Of a stretch of 64,000 bases of DNA, positions 8,189-17,836 are shown one piece after another; the first letter of the stretch is position 1; every line of letters starts with the position of its first letter. Source of the stretch: Jannaschia helgolandensis (GTDB lineage Bacteria; Pseudomonadota; Alphaproteobacteria; Rhodobacterales; Rhodobacteraceae). A model generated the notes under the pieces. That model made no database searches. It saw nothing but the letters and a program-made list of their open reading frames with translations, and was not told where the DNA came from. A program made the translations under genes and the position numbers. The DNA lies in contig NZ_FNZQ01000008.1 of assembly GCF_900109285.1 (NCBI RefSeq), positions 1 to 64,000 on the forward strand. The letters run 5' to 3'.

Positions 8189-9331
8189 TTGACCGAAATC
8201 TTCGTCTTTGCCTTCGACCTGACGGAATCGTCACAGATCAGGCGTCTGAAAAGTTTCAGGGCGTTGGGGTATCGTGTTCGCTCTGCTTCCTTCCGACGGG
8301 AAAATATGAACACTGCGTTCGTCCCGGATTGGCCCAACATCGACCTGGGTCTTATGCAGAACGAGCGTTATGGCAGACGGATGATCGGCATCCTGCGCGG
8401 CATCTACCGGGTCATGAAACGTCGCGACGCGTTATCTACAGCCGACGTTATCATCGCTCGCAACTTCGACCTGCTGATCATTGCCTGGATCACCCGTTGG
8501 ATGACCGGGCAGAGTCATGTGCCTTTGGTTTACGAATGCCTGGATATCCACGGCCTGTTCACGCGCCCAGACGCCGTCGGTGCCGCGATGAGATGGTGCG
8601 AACGACGATTGTTGACGCGTGTGCAACTTCTACTGGTATCGTCGCCGGGGTTCATGAGACATTATTTCGAGGCGATACAGGGCTACCAAGGGCAATATGC
8701 GATTCTGGAAAACAAGCTCTGGTTCGATGAAGATCCGATTCCCCGCCCGCCGATGCGGCGCAGCAGATCGTCCGATACGCCCCTGACGATCGGTTGGGTC
8801 GGATCGATCCGCTGCGCACCAAGCCTGAACCTCCTGATGGAAACCGCCGATCATTTCGGAGATCGGGTCGCCATAGAAATCCATGGCAATATCCATCGCC
8901 ACACTTTGCCGGACTTTGACGAACAAATCGACCGGCGCGACAACGTCAGTTACTTTGGCCCGTACGAGTATCCAGATGGTTTGGCCGAGGTTTATGGCCG
9001 GTGCGATCTGGTCTGGGCGCAGGACCTCTGGCAGCGGGGTGCAAATTCCGATTGGCTTCTGCCCAACCGAATTTATGAAGCAAGCTGGTTCGGTTGCCCT
9101 TCCATTGCGGTGGCCGGGACCGAGACCGCACGCAAGGTCGCACGGAATTCCCTGGGGTTCGTGGTGGATGAACCGTCCGCCAAGGCGCTGATCAGTCTTT
9201 TGGACGGCTTGGATCGCGGCGCAGTTAGGGCGATGTCCGACAGTATCCTCTCTATGGAGGATACCGAGTTCCGGCTTACCCCTGACGCAATCAGAGTGGC
9301 GCTCCAGCCTGCTTTGTCGGCGAGCAGCTAA
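8189..9331 (+). CDS. GT-B fold glycosyltransferase (GT4-like) of the exopolysaccharide locus
   Basis: A 380-residue cytoplasmic protein with no membrane helix or signal. The N-terminal half contains FAFDLTESSQIRRLKSFRALG, like other GT4 donor/acceptor domains, and a YECLDIHG segment. The C-terminal half has the Rossmann-type IGWVGSIR block (about 200) and the LPNRIYEASWFGCPSIA segment (about 290) that binds the nucleotide sugar in GT4 enzymes. The start is TTG 8189 with AAGGA upstream; no ATG fits as well. It is the first gene of the exo locus but is separated from exoY by 533 bases, so it is probably transcribed on its own. The sugar transferred is unknown. Confidence 0.8.
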   Translation: MTEIFVFAFDLTESSQIRRLKSFRALGYRVRSASFRRENMNTAFVPDWPNIDLGLMQNERYGRRMIGILRGIYRVMKRRDALSTADVIIARNFDLLIIAWITRWMTGQSHVPLVYECLDIHGLFTRPDAVGAAMRWCERRLLTRVQLLLVSSPGFMRHYFEAIQGYQGQYAILENKLWFDEDPIPRPPMRRSRSSDTPLTIGWVGSIRCAPSLNLLMETADHFGDRVAIEIHGNIHRHTLPDFDEQIDRRDNVSYFGPYEYPDGLAEVYGRCDLVWAQDLWQRGANSDWLLPNRIYEASWFGCPSIAVAGTETARKVARNSLGFVVDEPSAKALISLLDGLDRGAVRAMSDSILSMEDTEFRLTPDAIRVALQPALSASS

Positions 9332-9864
9332 GGCTCTGCTTTGGCGTAGTACCGTTTCGCCACGTTCAGGTGTGGTCGGCGCAGTGCGGAAGCTGTGCCG
9401 CCCTGACCTACACGGTATTGCCCGACCCATGGAAACCGTTGCAGAGTTTTGCGTTGTTTACCCGTCCGCGTCACATGCTCGACGCTAAAACTGTCAGTAT
9501 TGTCCCATAATGCGACCAAGGCAAAACGCTCTTTGCAGGGATCGGAATGCTGCGGTGCAGATTCAAGCGTAACTCTGCCTAAACGGTAAGTAAAAAGTTT
9601 CGAAGTGTCGGCGGGTTTCCGTCACTTCAGCGCCTACAAGGCATACGTGACGTTAACCCTTTGATTTATATAAAAAAACATTCTTTATGCATGTGCAATT
9701 TGACTGCCAAGCGCATGAATTATGAGCAATTCAGAATCACGCCCGCACATTCAATGGCCGTTTTTCGCCAATTTATAAAAAATCATAGATGAAATGCTGC
9801 ACCTGCAAAATTGTCGGTAGAGCATGGAAAAGCGAATGTCGATTCTGAATACAGGAGTTAGGTC
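9332..9864. promoter_or_regulatory. AT-rich upstream region of the exoY-exoF operon
   Basis: A 533-base stretch without a gene. Positions about 9590-9860 are clearly richer in A and T than the surroundings (runs such as ATATAAAAAAA near 9668 and TTTATAAAAAA near 9771), typical of a regulated promoter region. No unambiguous -35/-10 pair or palindromic operator could be fixed by eye. It probably drives exoY, exoF, the flippase and the pyruvyl transferase. Confidence 0.5.
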
Positions 9865-10566
9865 ATGCCATCCACTAGTTTGAGAAACCTCGTCAAAGAG
9901 GGTCTGTCTGAATCAACGTCGATCGCAACCGGAATCACACGCGCGGACACAGTGCTTGGTGGCCCTGCAAAGCGAGGTCTCGACCTGGCTGTCGCGCTGA
10001 TTGCACTGGTCCTCCTGGCACCTTTGTTTCTCTGGGCCGCACTTGCCGTGAAACTAACGTCACGGGGACCGATCTTATATGGGCATTCGCGCGTCGGTCA
10101 TGGCGGACGGGTATTCAAATGCTGGAAATTCCGGTCCATGGTAATAAACGGTGATGACGTTCTCGGTGAATATCTGGCCACCCACCAGGATGAGCGAAAC
10201 GAGTGGCTGCGCAGCCGTAAACTTCGCAACGACCCCCGTGTCACCCGTATCGGAGCCGTGCTGCGCGCTTACAGTATCGACGAGCTTCCACAGATCATCA
10301 ATGTGCTGATGGGCGACATGAGCCTTGTTGGCCCTCGCCCCGTGGTCCGGGACGAACTGGCGATGTATGGGGCGGCAGCCAATCTCTATCTTCAGACACG
10401 ACCAGGCATCACTGGTCTCTGGCAGGTCAGCGGGCGCAGTGACGCGACTTATGAACAGCGCGTTTCCTACGATACGCTATATGTTCAGCAGTGGTCCATG
10501 CGTCAGGATGTTGCAATTCTGGCGAAAACGGTTCCCGCAGTTATCTCGTCCAAAGGGTCTTACTGA
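9865..10566 (+). CDS. exoY: Undecaprenyl-phosphate sugar-1-phosphate transferase (priming enzyme), ExoY-like
   Basis: A 233-residue bacterial sugar transferase (polyprenyl-phosphate hexose-1-phosphate transferase family). One membrane segment (about residues 35-58) is followed by the cytosolic catalytic domain, with KFRSMV, the SIDELPQIINVL block, GDMSLVGPRP and GITGLWQVSGRS, all hallmarks of the family. It loads the first sugar of the repeat unit on the lipid carrier at the inner membrane. The ATG follows AGGAG. In succinoglycan systems ExoY transfers galactose; that specificity is an extrapolation here. exoF follows after 26 bases. Confidence 0.93.
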   Translation: MPSTSLRNLVKEGLSESTSIATGITRADTVLGGPAKRGLDLAVALIALVLLAPLFLWAALAVKLTSRGPILYGHSRVGHGGRVFKCWKFRSMVINGDDVLGEYLATHQDERNEWLRSRKLRNDPRVTRIGAVLRAYSIDELPQIINVLMGDMSLVGPRPVVRDELAMYGAAANLYLQTRPGITGLWQVSGRSDATYEQRVSYDTLYVQQWSMRQDVAILAKTVPAVISSKGSY

Positions 10567-10592
10567 TCCTGGACTGTAATTCTGGATAAATC

Positions 10593-11825
10593 ATGCCCTT
10601 GAAAAACCGCATCCGCTGCTCCGCCATTTTCATCGTTGCGCAGTTTCTGGCAACTGTGGGCTGGGCCCAAGTCTATCGTGTCGGCATTAATGACACCCTG
10701 AATATCCAGATTGCCGTCTGGGATGCCGGGAAGACCGAAGTCGTGGATACCTACGAGTTTTCGGACAGCTATCCGGTCGGGGCTGACGGAGATATTGCAG
10801 TGACCCTCGTCGGTTCGTTGGTGGTTGAAGGTATGACGACCACCGAAGTGGCGAAGGCGCTGCAAGAGGCCATGAAACCTTTCACCGGAATTGGCCAGAC
10901 CCCTCATGCCGCAGTCAGTGTCGAGCGCTATGCGCCGATCTATGTCGATGGAGACGTACAACAGCCCGGCGTCTATGACTACGCGCCCGGCCTTACGGTG
11001 CAAAAGGCCGTGACACTGGCCAGTGGACTTTCTGGCGTCAAAGCGCTCGACGGCGAGGAACGGAACTACCTGAATGCACGCGGCACCATCCGTGTCCTTC
11101 AGAGAGAACTGACATTCCTGACGGCAAAACGCGACAGGCTGATGGCGGAAATTAACGGAGACGCCGATTTCGGGACCCCTGATTCCGATCTCGATCCGGT
11201 CGCACAAGCCGCGGAATCCATTATCCTGCAAGCCAGAAATACCCGGTACGATCACGAAGTGACGTCGTTGGCACGGTCGCGAGCGGCGCTTGAAGGTGCG
11301 TTACAGGTCCTGGAGGACAAGCTTACGACCAATCGCGAACAACTCGAAGCTGGACAGGCCGAATTGCAACGCGAGGAACAGCTGGCCGAACGTGGCCTGG
11401 TCGCATCGACACGGGTCTTTGAACGGGCATCCTATGTGAACGAGCTGGAAAGTCGCTTGCTCGATATCGAACGATCGATCCTTTCAGCGCGACAGGAAAT
11501 GCAGGGATACGAGCGCAACGAGGGTCTGCTAATGGCTGTTCGCAACGAGGAGAACGCGATGACCTTGCAGCAGGTCAACACCAGCATTGCCGGGGTCGAG
11601 GCGAAGCTTGACGGTCAATACGACCTTTTGGCAGCGGCTGCGGGCCAGCAAATCGGCCAGGTTCCTGCGCTCGACCCCTCAACGGCCACGATCAGCTATA
11701 CGATCACCCGCGTGCGCGGGGACGATCCGGCACCTTTCGTGGGTGACCCCAGCGATGTGCTCATGCCCGGCGATGTTGTCGAGGTGGACCTGGACTCCTA
11801 CGCCGAAGCCCCGCCGTCCAATTGA
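10593..11825 (+). CDS. exoF: Polysaccharide export protein, ExoF-like
   Basis: A 410-residue exported protein. A signal peptide (about 1-25, ending near WAQ) is followed by the polysaccharide-export (poly_export) domain (about 27-115) and a second ligand-binding (SLBB-like) segment with VDGDVQQPGVYDY (about 117-130). A long charged, probably coiled-coil stretch (about 165-330) follows, and the protein closes with a short beta-rich tail. This long helical insert distinguishes ExoF-type proteins from Wza. It probably connects the inner-membrane ExoP complex to the outer membrane for chain export. It is co-transcribed with exoY and the flippase, which begins 10 bases downstream. Confidence 0.9.
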   Translation: MPLKNRIRCSAIFIVAQFLATVGWAQVYRVGINDTLNIQIAVWDAGKTEVVDTYEFSDSYPVGADGDIAVTLVGSLVVEGMTTTEVAKALQEAMKPFTGIGQTPHAAVSVERYAPIYVDGDVQQPGVYDYAPGLTVQKAVTLASGLSGVKALDGEERNYLNARGTIRVLQRELTFLTAKRDRLMAEINGDADFGTPDSDLDPVAQAAESIILQARNTRYDHEVTSLARSRAALEGALQVLEDKLTTNREQLEAGQAELQREEQLAERGLVASTRVFERASYVNELESRLLDIERSILSARQEMQGYERNEGLLMAVRNEENAMTLQQVNTSIAGVEAKLDGQYDLLAAAAGQQIGQVPALDPSTATISYTITRVRGDDPAPFVGDPSDVLMPGDVVEVDLDSYAEAPPSN

Positions 11826-11835
11826 TGGTGCGGGT

Positions 11836-13350
11836 ATGAGCACTCCGGCTGACATCGCAAAACCATCGACACTCGGCCCTGCGGACGATTACCACCCGCA
11901 TCTGACCACGGGACGTTCTGCTTCGGCCATTGTCGGCGTGCTGTGGTCGTCCTTGCAGACGCTTATTCCGACCGTAAGTTCCGCTGTGGTGTTCTTTGTC
12001 AGCGCGATGTTTCTGTCGCCTGCGGATTTCGGACTGGTCGGATTGGCCAGCAGCATCGTGATTTCGGTCGTGGCGTTTTCTCCACTGGCCTTCGGCGAAG
12101 CTCTGATTCAGCGCCGGACGTTGCTGAAATCCCATGCCGACAGCGTTTTCTGGCTGACGGCGGGATTTGGAGTGCTGGCATTCATTCCATTCGTCTTCGG
12201 CGCAGACTTGATTTCAAAGCTGATCGGCGACCCTGCGATTGCGATCATTTTGCCCGTTCTGGCACTTCGCATTCCGCTGGATCTCGCCTCGGCCGTGCCA
12301 AACGCGATGATCGTCCGGTCGATGAAATTCAAGCTGATCGCGATGCGCACTGCTGTGGCGACCATGGTAAGCGTTGTCATCTGTTTGACGATGCTGGTCG
12401 CGGGCTTTGGATACTGGGCGCTGGTCGGCAGTCAGGTCACGGCCAGTCTTGTAACCTGCGCGATGGCTTATTGGGTGTCCGGCTGGAAGCCCGGACTGTC
12501 CGTTACCTGGACTGCCCTTCGGGATGTGTTCGGTAATGGCGCATTCCTGTCCGGAGACCGGATGTTGTCGACGATCAAACTCGACCACCTGGTGCTGGGC
12601 ATGTTTGGCGGCACGGTGATCCTCGGCCTGTTCCTCTTCGCGCAGCGGATTTTCAGCATGCTGACGCAACTGATCGGCGGGGCATTGTCGTCCGTCACTT
12701 TTGCCTTGTTGTCGGCGTTGCAAGACGATGCCGACAAGAGCACCCAGGCGTTCGAAATCGCATCCTTCGTATCGGCTGCTGTCAGCCTGCCGATGTTCGT
12801 TGCCCTTGCCATCGTGGCGCAGGACCTGCTTGCTGTGATGCTCGACGAGAAATGGGCGGGCGCGGCCTTCGCGGTGCAGGCATTCAGCGTGGTCGGCGTG
12901 CTGGCGGGCATCGGTGTAGTACAGGCCGCGCTGATCAAGAGCCAAGGTAAGCCTCAGTGGTGGTTCTATTATCAGCTTGTTCAACAAACCACGTCAGTCG
13001 CCGTCATTTTGCTGACTTACAGGTTTGGCCTGCCGACGCTGATGATTGTGCTTGTGGCAAAGACCGTCCTTTTCTGGCCGGTGTCTGTGGCCATGACCGC
13101 ACGCCTTCTGAAGCGGAGCGCCTGGAGCTATCTGGCCAGTTTTCAAAATCCCATGGTGGCGACTGCTCTGATGGCGTCCGCCATGATTGCCGTCCCTTCC
13201 GTCTTTCCCGATCTGGGGCAGGCTACAAGACTTGGCCTCCAGTTGGCCCTGGCCGTCGTCATCTACTGTCCAGCGATCCTGCTTCTATCGCGCGCCCGGA
13301 TGCGCGAACTCCGCAGTTTTCTACCCACCAAAGGGAACACCACCGCATGA
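11836..13350 (+). CDS. Lipid-linked repeat-unit flippase, Wzx/ExoT family
   Basis: A 504-residue polytopic membrane protein of the MATE-like polysaccharide transporter group, with about 12-14 hydrophobic segments. The N-terminal FLSPADFGLVGLASS block and the following GFGEAL-type segment are typical of the WzxC/ExoT branch. ATG 11836 is used; the much longer frame from 11587 would overlap exoF and lacks a start signal. Its stop overlaps the next ATG by four bases. It is expected to move undecaprenyl-linked repeat units across the inner membrane. Confidence 0.9.
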   Translation: MSTPADIAKPSTLGPADDYHPHLTTGRSASAIVGVLWSSLQTLIPTVSSAVVFFVSAMFLSPADFGLVGLASSIVISVVAFSPLAFGEALIQRRTLLKSHADSVFWLTAGFGVLAFIPFVFGADLISKLIGDPAIAIILPVLALRIPLDLASAVPNAMIVRSMKFKLIAMRTAVATMVSVVICLTMLVAGFGYWALVGSQVTASLVTCAMAYWVSGWKPGLSVTWTALRDVFGNGAFLSGDRMLSTIKLDHLVLGMFGGTVILGLFLFAQRIFSMLTQLIGGALSSVTFALLSALQDDADKSTQAFEIASFVSAAVSLPMFVALAIVAQDLLAVMLDEKWAGAAFAVQAFSVVGVLAGIGVVQAALIKSQGKPQWWFYYQLVQQTTSVAVILLTYRFGLPTLMIVLVAKTVLFWPVSVAMTARLLKRSAWSYLASFQNPMVATALMASAMIAVPSVFPDLGQATRLGLQLALAVVIYCPAILLLSRARMRELRSFLPTKGNTTA

Positions 13351-14249
13351 AACTGACATATTTTCAGGGCGATCCGCCCAACTTTGGGGACGAACTGAAC
13401 GCGACCATGTGGTCACACCTTCTGCCCGCCGGTTTCTTTGACGACGACGCATCCAAACTGTTCATTGGAATCGGTTCGATTATCCAGCACGGCTATCCGA
13501 AGGACGCGCGAAAAATTGTCGTCGGCTCCGGCTATGGTGGCTATACCATTAAGCCGGATGTTCACGACGGCAGTTGGGACTTTCACTTCGTGCGTGGCCC
13601 CCAGACGACCGAGGCCTTGGGCCTGAACCCTGATCTGGCCATCGCCGATTCTGCAATTCTGTTGCGCCAGACGCCCTTGCCCGCGCCAGCGACTGACATC
13701 AAGATCGGCTTCATCCCGCACTACGAAAGTATCGAGCGGGGCAACTGGAAGGTCGCCTGCGATCTGGCGGGCATCAGTTTCATCGACCCGACAGACCCGC
13801 CCGAGCGCATCATTCAGCAGATTCTGGGTGCCAAACTCGTCATCACAGAAGCGATGCACGGTGCGATCGTGGCCGATGCTCTGCGCACCCCGTGGATCGC
13901 CGTCCGGACCATGCATCACATCCATCGGTTCAAGTGGTACGATTGGGTCAAGTCCCTGGACATCGACTACCAGCCTGCCTTCCTGTTTCCGTCGAACCTG
14001 CGCGAAAGCTGGGCCGTCACCACCGGGCGGTCCGGGTCGGGACCGCGCGCCAAGGCGGCTTGCACCAGCAAACTGGCGCAGCCTTTGAATAACGCCTGTC
14101 ACCACATGGCAGCGCGCAGCCTGCAAAAGCTGGCGCAGATGAGGCCAAGCCTTTCGACGGACGCCAATATCGAACGGGCCACGGATCAGGCCATGTCGGC
14201 CATCGACGGTCTGATCGCCAAATATGGGCGCAAGGTCGCGTTTGCCTAG
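13347..14249 (+). CDS. Polysaccharide pyruvyl transferase, ExoV-like
   Basis: A 300-residue protein beginning MKLTYFQGDPPNFGDELN, the typical N terminus of ExoV-type polysaccharide pyruvyl transferases. It also carries FIGIGSI, the HFVRGPQT block and the central ITEAMHGAIVADAL motif with its conserved Glu and His. It would add a pyruvate ketal to a sugar of the repeat unit, using phosphoenolpyruvate. It is translationally coupled to the flippase (ATGA overlap). Its 3' end overlaps the convergent polymerase gene by four bases. Confidence 0.9.
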   Translation: MKLTYFQGDPPNFGDELNATMWSHLLPAGFFDDDASKLFIGIGSIIQHGYPKDARKIVVGSGYGGYTIKPDVHDGSWDFHFVRGPQTTEALGLNPDLAIADSAILLRQTPLPAPATDIKIGFIPHYESIERGNWKVACDLAGISFIDPTDPPERIIQQILGAKLVITEAMHGAIVADALRTPWIAVRTMHHIHRFKWYDWVKSLDIDYQPAFLFPSNLRESWAVTTGRSGSGPRAKAACTSKLAQPLNNACHHMAARSLQKLAQMRPSLSTDANIERATDQAMSAIDGLIAKYGRKVAFA

Positions 14250-15475
14250 GTGCCGCGCCGATGGGCATCCAGCCCGCGCGTGGCATAGACAAACGCGCAT
14301 ATCACGATGACAGTCCGCAGCGAAAACTGAAAGAAAACATTAACTTCCACAAAGCTCAACATGACGATCATCGCGACCAGAACGAACAGTAACGACGCCT
14401 CGGCAAGGCGGGTGCGCAAGGCCCAGAGACCAGTTGCCAGAGCAGCCCCATAAAGCACGACAACCTGTAGAAAGACGCCGAGTACCCCGATCTCCACTGC
14501 ATTGGACAAATAGGTGTTGTGAAAATTGAAGCCGCTTCGACTTTCGATCGCGAAATTGTACCACAAGACCTCGGCCGGGGCGTAACCCTTGACCCAGAAT
14601 GCCTGGTATCCGATGCCAAAAAACGGACGTTCCGCGATCAGTTCTCTGGCAATCCGCCAAAGATCGGTTCGGCCCGTCAAGGTCACATCCTTGCCAGTCG
14701 TCTCCAGCAACAGGTCTAAAAGCGCATCGGCGTAGATCGTCACGAGTAGAGCCATCATCGCCGCCAACAATACAGCGAATGTCATCGCAACAAGGCGTTG
14801 AACGACAGACAGCCGATAGATGAGCAGAAGCGAAAACAGCAGGAAAAGCGCAGGCGGCACCACGATCAGCGCGCCTGTCGACTGAGCAAGTAAAAGCAGC
14901 ATGGCGCCGATCATCAACCCGAGAACTGCCATCAGCCGATGACCATTGGAGGCCGTGCGGTCCAATATCTGAGAGGTACAGACAATCACATAGGTCGCAG
15001 CCTCGCCTGCCAGTGCATTCTTGCTGCCGTAGATTCCCAACCAGGCCCCTGTGTCGCTGCGTACATCGCCGAACAGGATGCTGGTCAGCATCGCAAGAGA
15101 GAACACTCCGAACAATGCGCGGCTGAACGCACGCGCCGACGTGGTCGAAGCCATTGCAATCGCGATCAGCACAGTCGCCGTCAGTTGGACACCGAAGCGG
15201 AAGGAGATTGCAGGATATTGTGACCAGACCGCCGACAGCAGGCAGAATATCGGCAATGCCATCAGATACCAGTATCTGATGCAAAGGTTCAGCACGATCT
15301 GGATGCGACGAACCAGCAGCGCGCATCCTCCGGTCAGAAAAATCAACGCACCGTAAGTTTCCAGGGCGGGAATGAAAACGAGGCCAAAAAGGGCGATCAC
15401 CAGAAGAACCACATCCGGTTCGACCGTGATTACGTCAATGCCGGTGCCCGGCCGATCTGCGCGGATGCTACTCAT
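14246..15475 (-). CDS. Exopolysaccharide polymerase, Wzy/ExoQ family (O-antigen ligase-like)
   Basis: A 409-residue membrane protein with about 10-11 hydrophobic segments and one large extracytoplasmic loop (about residues 245-305) containing TLTGRTDLWRIA and FGIGYQAFW, the signature of the Wzy_C/O-antigen ligase superfamily. GIYGSKNALAGE (about 165) is also typical of ExoQ proteins. The start is placed at 15473-15475, where ATG overlaps the end of the GH16 gene (ATGAGTAG); a longer frame from 15532 lies inside that gene. It probably joins repeat units into chains in the periplasm. Confidence 0.87.
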   Translation of the reverse strand: MSSIRADRPGTGIDVITVEPDVVLLVIALFGLVFIPALETYGALIFLTGGCALLVRRIQIVLNLCIRYWYLMALPIFCLLSAVWSQYPAISFRFGVQLTATVLIAIAMASTTSARAFSRALFGVFSLAMLTSILFGDVRSDTGAWLGIYGSKNALAGEAATYVIVCTSQILDRTASNGHRLMAVLGLMIGAMLLLLAQSTGALIVVPPALFLLFSLLLIYRLSVVQRLVAMTFAVLLAAMMALLVTIYADALLDLLLETTGKDVTLTGRTDLWRIARELIAERPFFGIGYQAFWVKGYAPAEVLWYNFAIESRSGFNFHNTYLSNAVEIGVLGVFLQVVVLYGAALATGLWALRTRLAEASLLFVLVAMIVMLSFVEVNVFFQFSLRTVIVICAFVYATRGLDAHRRGT

Positions 15476-16274
15476 TCTTGCAGACGACCGAGGACGGAAA
15501 TTGGCAGGCGTCCCCCTGCGCAGTGAATGCAATCCAGTCGACTTCCATCTTCAGATCGGTTTCCGGCTCCACGAACCGGCCCATCCAGTCCGGAAAACTG
15601 TCGCTTCCCCAGAAGCTGGCGTAGATCTTCTGCCCGTTCGTGGGCAGTACGGCTTCGGGTGGCGTCTGATGCACCAGCTCACCGTCTACATACCATTTTA
15701 TCCCGGTCGGCTGCCACACAAACGAATAGGTCAGGAACGCATCATCGGCAGGCATGGGCAACGCCACCTGTTTGCCGTTCATGGGGGTTCCGTCGACATA
15801 GGTATTCAAACTGACTGAACTCGTATCGCGGGCCAGGACCTCGAAATCGATCTCGTCATGCGGCTTGCCATGGTATGGACCAATATAGGTGAAGAAAGCC
15901 GCATTCAGGCCCGACCCGGCCGCGGTTCGGTATCGCGCCTCGTATGTACCATATCCATAGACATTCAGTGATTGAATCTCGCCGCAGCTATAGTCGCGCT
16001 GATCACCCGTCCACCCTGAGAAAGCCAACGTCAGCATCCCTTCTTTGACGGCAACGTTGTCGCCAGACCAGACGCAGTTTTGCCAATCACCATTGGCCCA
16101 CCCGTCAGAAATCCCCCAGAGCGACTTATCCAATGTTTCGAAATCGTCGAAGAAACTGGCACCTTGCGGTGTTTCCTGTGAAAATACCGGCAAGGGAAGC
16201 AAAAAAACAAAGCTAATCACGCATTGCTTTGACGACTTTATCACCCTGCCGACATTTTTTGACGCCTGAATCAT
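15468..16274 (-). CDS. exoK: Secreted family 16 glycoside hydrolase, ExoK-like endo-beta-glycanase
   Basis: A 268-residue exported enzyme. ATG at 16272-16274 is chosen because GGAGG sits six bases upstream. The signal peptide ends near residue 33 (PVFSQ). The catalytic GH16 motif EIDFE is at residues 141-145, with the two Glu as nucleophile and acid/base. Flanking Trp-rich segments (NGDWQN, FWGSDSFPDWMG) line the sugar cleft. In succinoglycan systems ExoK cuts nascent polymer to adjust chain length. Here it is coupled to the polymerase gene (8-base overlap), which fits that role. Confidence 0.92.
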   Translation of the reverse strand: MIQASKNVGRVIKSSKQCVISFVFLLPLPVFSQETPQGASFFDDFETLDKSLWGISDGWANGDWQNCVWSGDNVAVKEGMLTLAFSGWTGDQRDYSCGEIQSLNVYGYGTYEARYRTAAGSGLNAAFFTYIGPYHGKPHDEIDFEVLARDTSSVSLNTYVDGTPMNGKQVALPMPADDAFLTYSFVWQPTGIKWYVDGELVHQTPPEAVLPTNGQKIYASFWGSDSFPDWMGRFVEPETDLKMEVDWIAFTAQGDACQFPSSVVCKNE

Positions 16275-16451
16275 TCCGGTCCTCCGAATACAATTATTCA
16301 GCAATGTCTATACAGCCGAAATACGCTCCGCAAAGCTGGACGGCTTGCTCCGGCGCGTGCCCGCCGAAAGCCCCCGGATATGGGCAGGCCTATGGGAGTT
16401 CGGCTGCGAGAGTCTATCCTTTGAGTCAAACCGATATCCGAAAGTGCTGAT
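16275..16451. promoter_or_regulatory. Divergent promoter region between exoK and a glycosyltransferase
   Basis: A 177-base gap between two divergent exo genes, so it must hold promoters for both. No clear operator palindrome was seen. Confidence 0.4.
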
Positions 16452-17477
16452 TTGAAAAACCTTGCCGAACCGCCTCTGGTTTCCGTCATCATGGCGAATT
16501 ACAATGGTGCGGACCACCTTGCCATGGCGCTCCGGTCTGTGCTGGCTCAATCGGTCGGGCATATCGAAATTCTGCTGCTGGATGATGCTTCGAGCGACGA
16601 TAGCATCAAGGTTGCGCGTGGGGTCGCGGACACCGATCCCCGCGTCCGCATTTTTGAAACGTCCCGGAATGCCGGACCCGGTGCTGCGCGAAATCGTGGC
16701 TTTGAAATGGCTACTGGCAGATGGATTGCCATTGTCGACAGTGACGACATCATTCATCCATGTCGGCTTGAACGGATGACGACCGCCGGTGATGCGCTGG
16801 AAACCGACGCCGTGGCGGACGATCTGACCTATTTCCACGACGCCAGCATTCGGCCAGCAGGCACCCTTATGGGCACGAACCGTCCGGAAAAGCCCGCTGG
16901 ATTGTCAGCAACCTGTTTCGTATCGGCCGATCCGAACGCGCCGCAACTGGGTTATCTCAAACCTCTGATCCGTCGTACTGCGTTATCGGGGTTGCGCTAC
17001 CGCGAAGATATCAAAATCGGCGAAGATCATGATTTATATATGCGTTTTCTCTTGAATGGTGGGCGAATGCACCTACTGCCGCAGTCCTATTACCTGTATC
17101 GTAGGCATAACAGTTCCTTGTCGTACCGAATGCATCCCGACGACGTTGCCGCAATAATCTCTGCGCAGGACGATCTGTTGAGGGATTATCCGGATCTGTC
17201 CGATGGAATGCTTGATCACATGGCGCTTCGCCGCGCCGCGTTACAACGCCCGCTGGCCTTCGAAACACTGGTGCAAGAAATTCGCGGTCGCCATTTCGGT
17301 CGCGCAATGGGGCAATTGGTCCACCGACCTTCTTTGCTGCCCCAACTTGTCAAAGTTGGCAAATCCCGTCTGGCACGCGCGCTTGTGCGGCCCAGAAATG
17401 CGTCTGCAGTCATTGCCCGCGACCCATCGGAATGGACGCTGCAAGACTGGTCTGTAATGTTGGAGAAAACGATGTGA
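16452..17477 (+). CDS. Family 2 glycosyltransferase (ExoO-like)
   Basis: A 341-residue GT-A enzyme. SVIMANYNGA (about 11-20), DDASSDDS (about 44-51) and the metal-binding VDSDD (about 96-100) are the nucleotide-sugar motifs. GEDHDLYMRFL (about 190) is the acceptor-side ED motif. The start is TTG 16452; no better codon lies nearby. It stands alone between exoK and the small repressor-like gene, in the opposite direction. It resembles succinoglycan transferases such as ExoO, but the linkage formed is not predictable. Confidence 0.85.
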   Translation: MKNLAEPPLVSVIMANYNGADHLAMALRSVLAQSVGHIEILLLDDASSDDSIKVARGVADTDPRVRIFETSRNAGPGAARNRGFEMATGRWIAIVDSDDIIHPCRLERMTTAGDALETDAVADDLTYFHDASIRPAGTLMGTNRPEKPAGLSATCFVSADPNAPQLGYLKPLIRRTALSGLRYREDIKIGEDHDLYMRFLLNGGRMHLLPQSYYLYRRHNSSLSYRMHPDDVAAIISAQDDLLRDYPDLSDGMLDHMALRRAALQRPLAFETLVQEIRGRHFGRAMGQLVHRPSLLPQLVKVGKSRLARALVRPRNASAVIARDPSEWTLQDWSVMLEKTM

Positions 17478-17512
17478 TTGTTTGTGCTGCCCACACTAAG
17501 CAACATGGCTGA

Positions 17513-17764
17513 TCATTGTTTCTGTCTTCCTACCAAGGGATCGTTGCCCTTGGTCTTCGTTCTCGCATCGGACGGCTTCGGTTTCCGAGGCCGAACGAGC
17601 CCGCTGACAAGTGCCAGCAGAAAGTACGCGGTCTGCAGAACCACCAATACTGCGACAACACGCAGCACGATGACCCAAAATCCGGACCCAGCAAAATATG
17701 ACCCGATCGCCGTCACGATGGCGGCAATCAGCATGAAACATATGAACACAGACAAACGCACCAA
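17513..17764 (-). CDS. Small membrane protein, exopolysaccharide production repressor (ExoX/SyrA-like)
   Basis: An 83-residue protein with two closely spaced hydrophobic segments (about residues 5-24 and 29-54) and a basic, hydrophilic tail. The spacing, the LLQ-x-YF-like sequence at the end of the second helix (here VLQTAYFLLAL) and the genomic position recall the small inner-membrane exopolysaccharide regulators ExoX and SyrA. In rhizobia ExoX acts post-translationally on the ExoY step. It lies 72 bases upstream-side of exoP's 3' end. The assignment rests on topology and context, so it is moderate. Confidence 0.65.
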   Translation of the reverse strand: MVRLSVFICFMLIAAIVTAIGSYFAGSGFWVIVLRVVAVLVVLQTAYFLLALVSGLVRPRKPKPSDARTKTKGNDPLVGRQKQ

Positions 17765-17836
17765 CCTAATCCCCCAATAAGGCTGGCTCAGTCTACGCTA
17801 TGTCAGGCTATCGTGCCATCGTTACGCGGTAACGCG

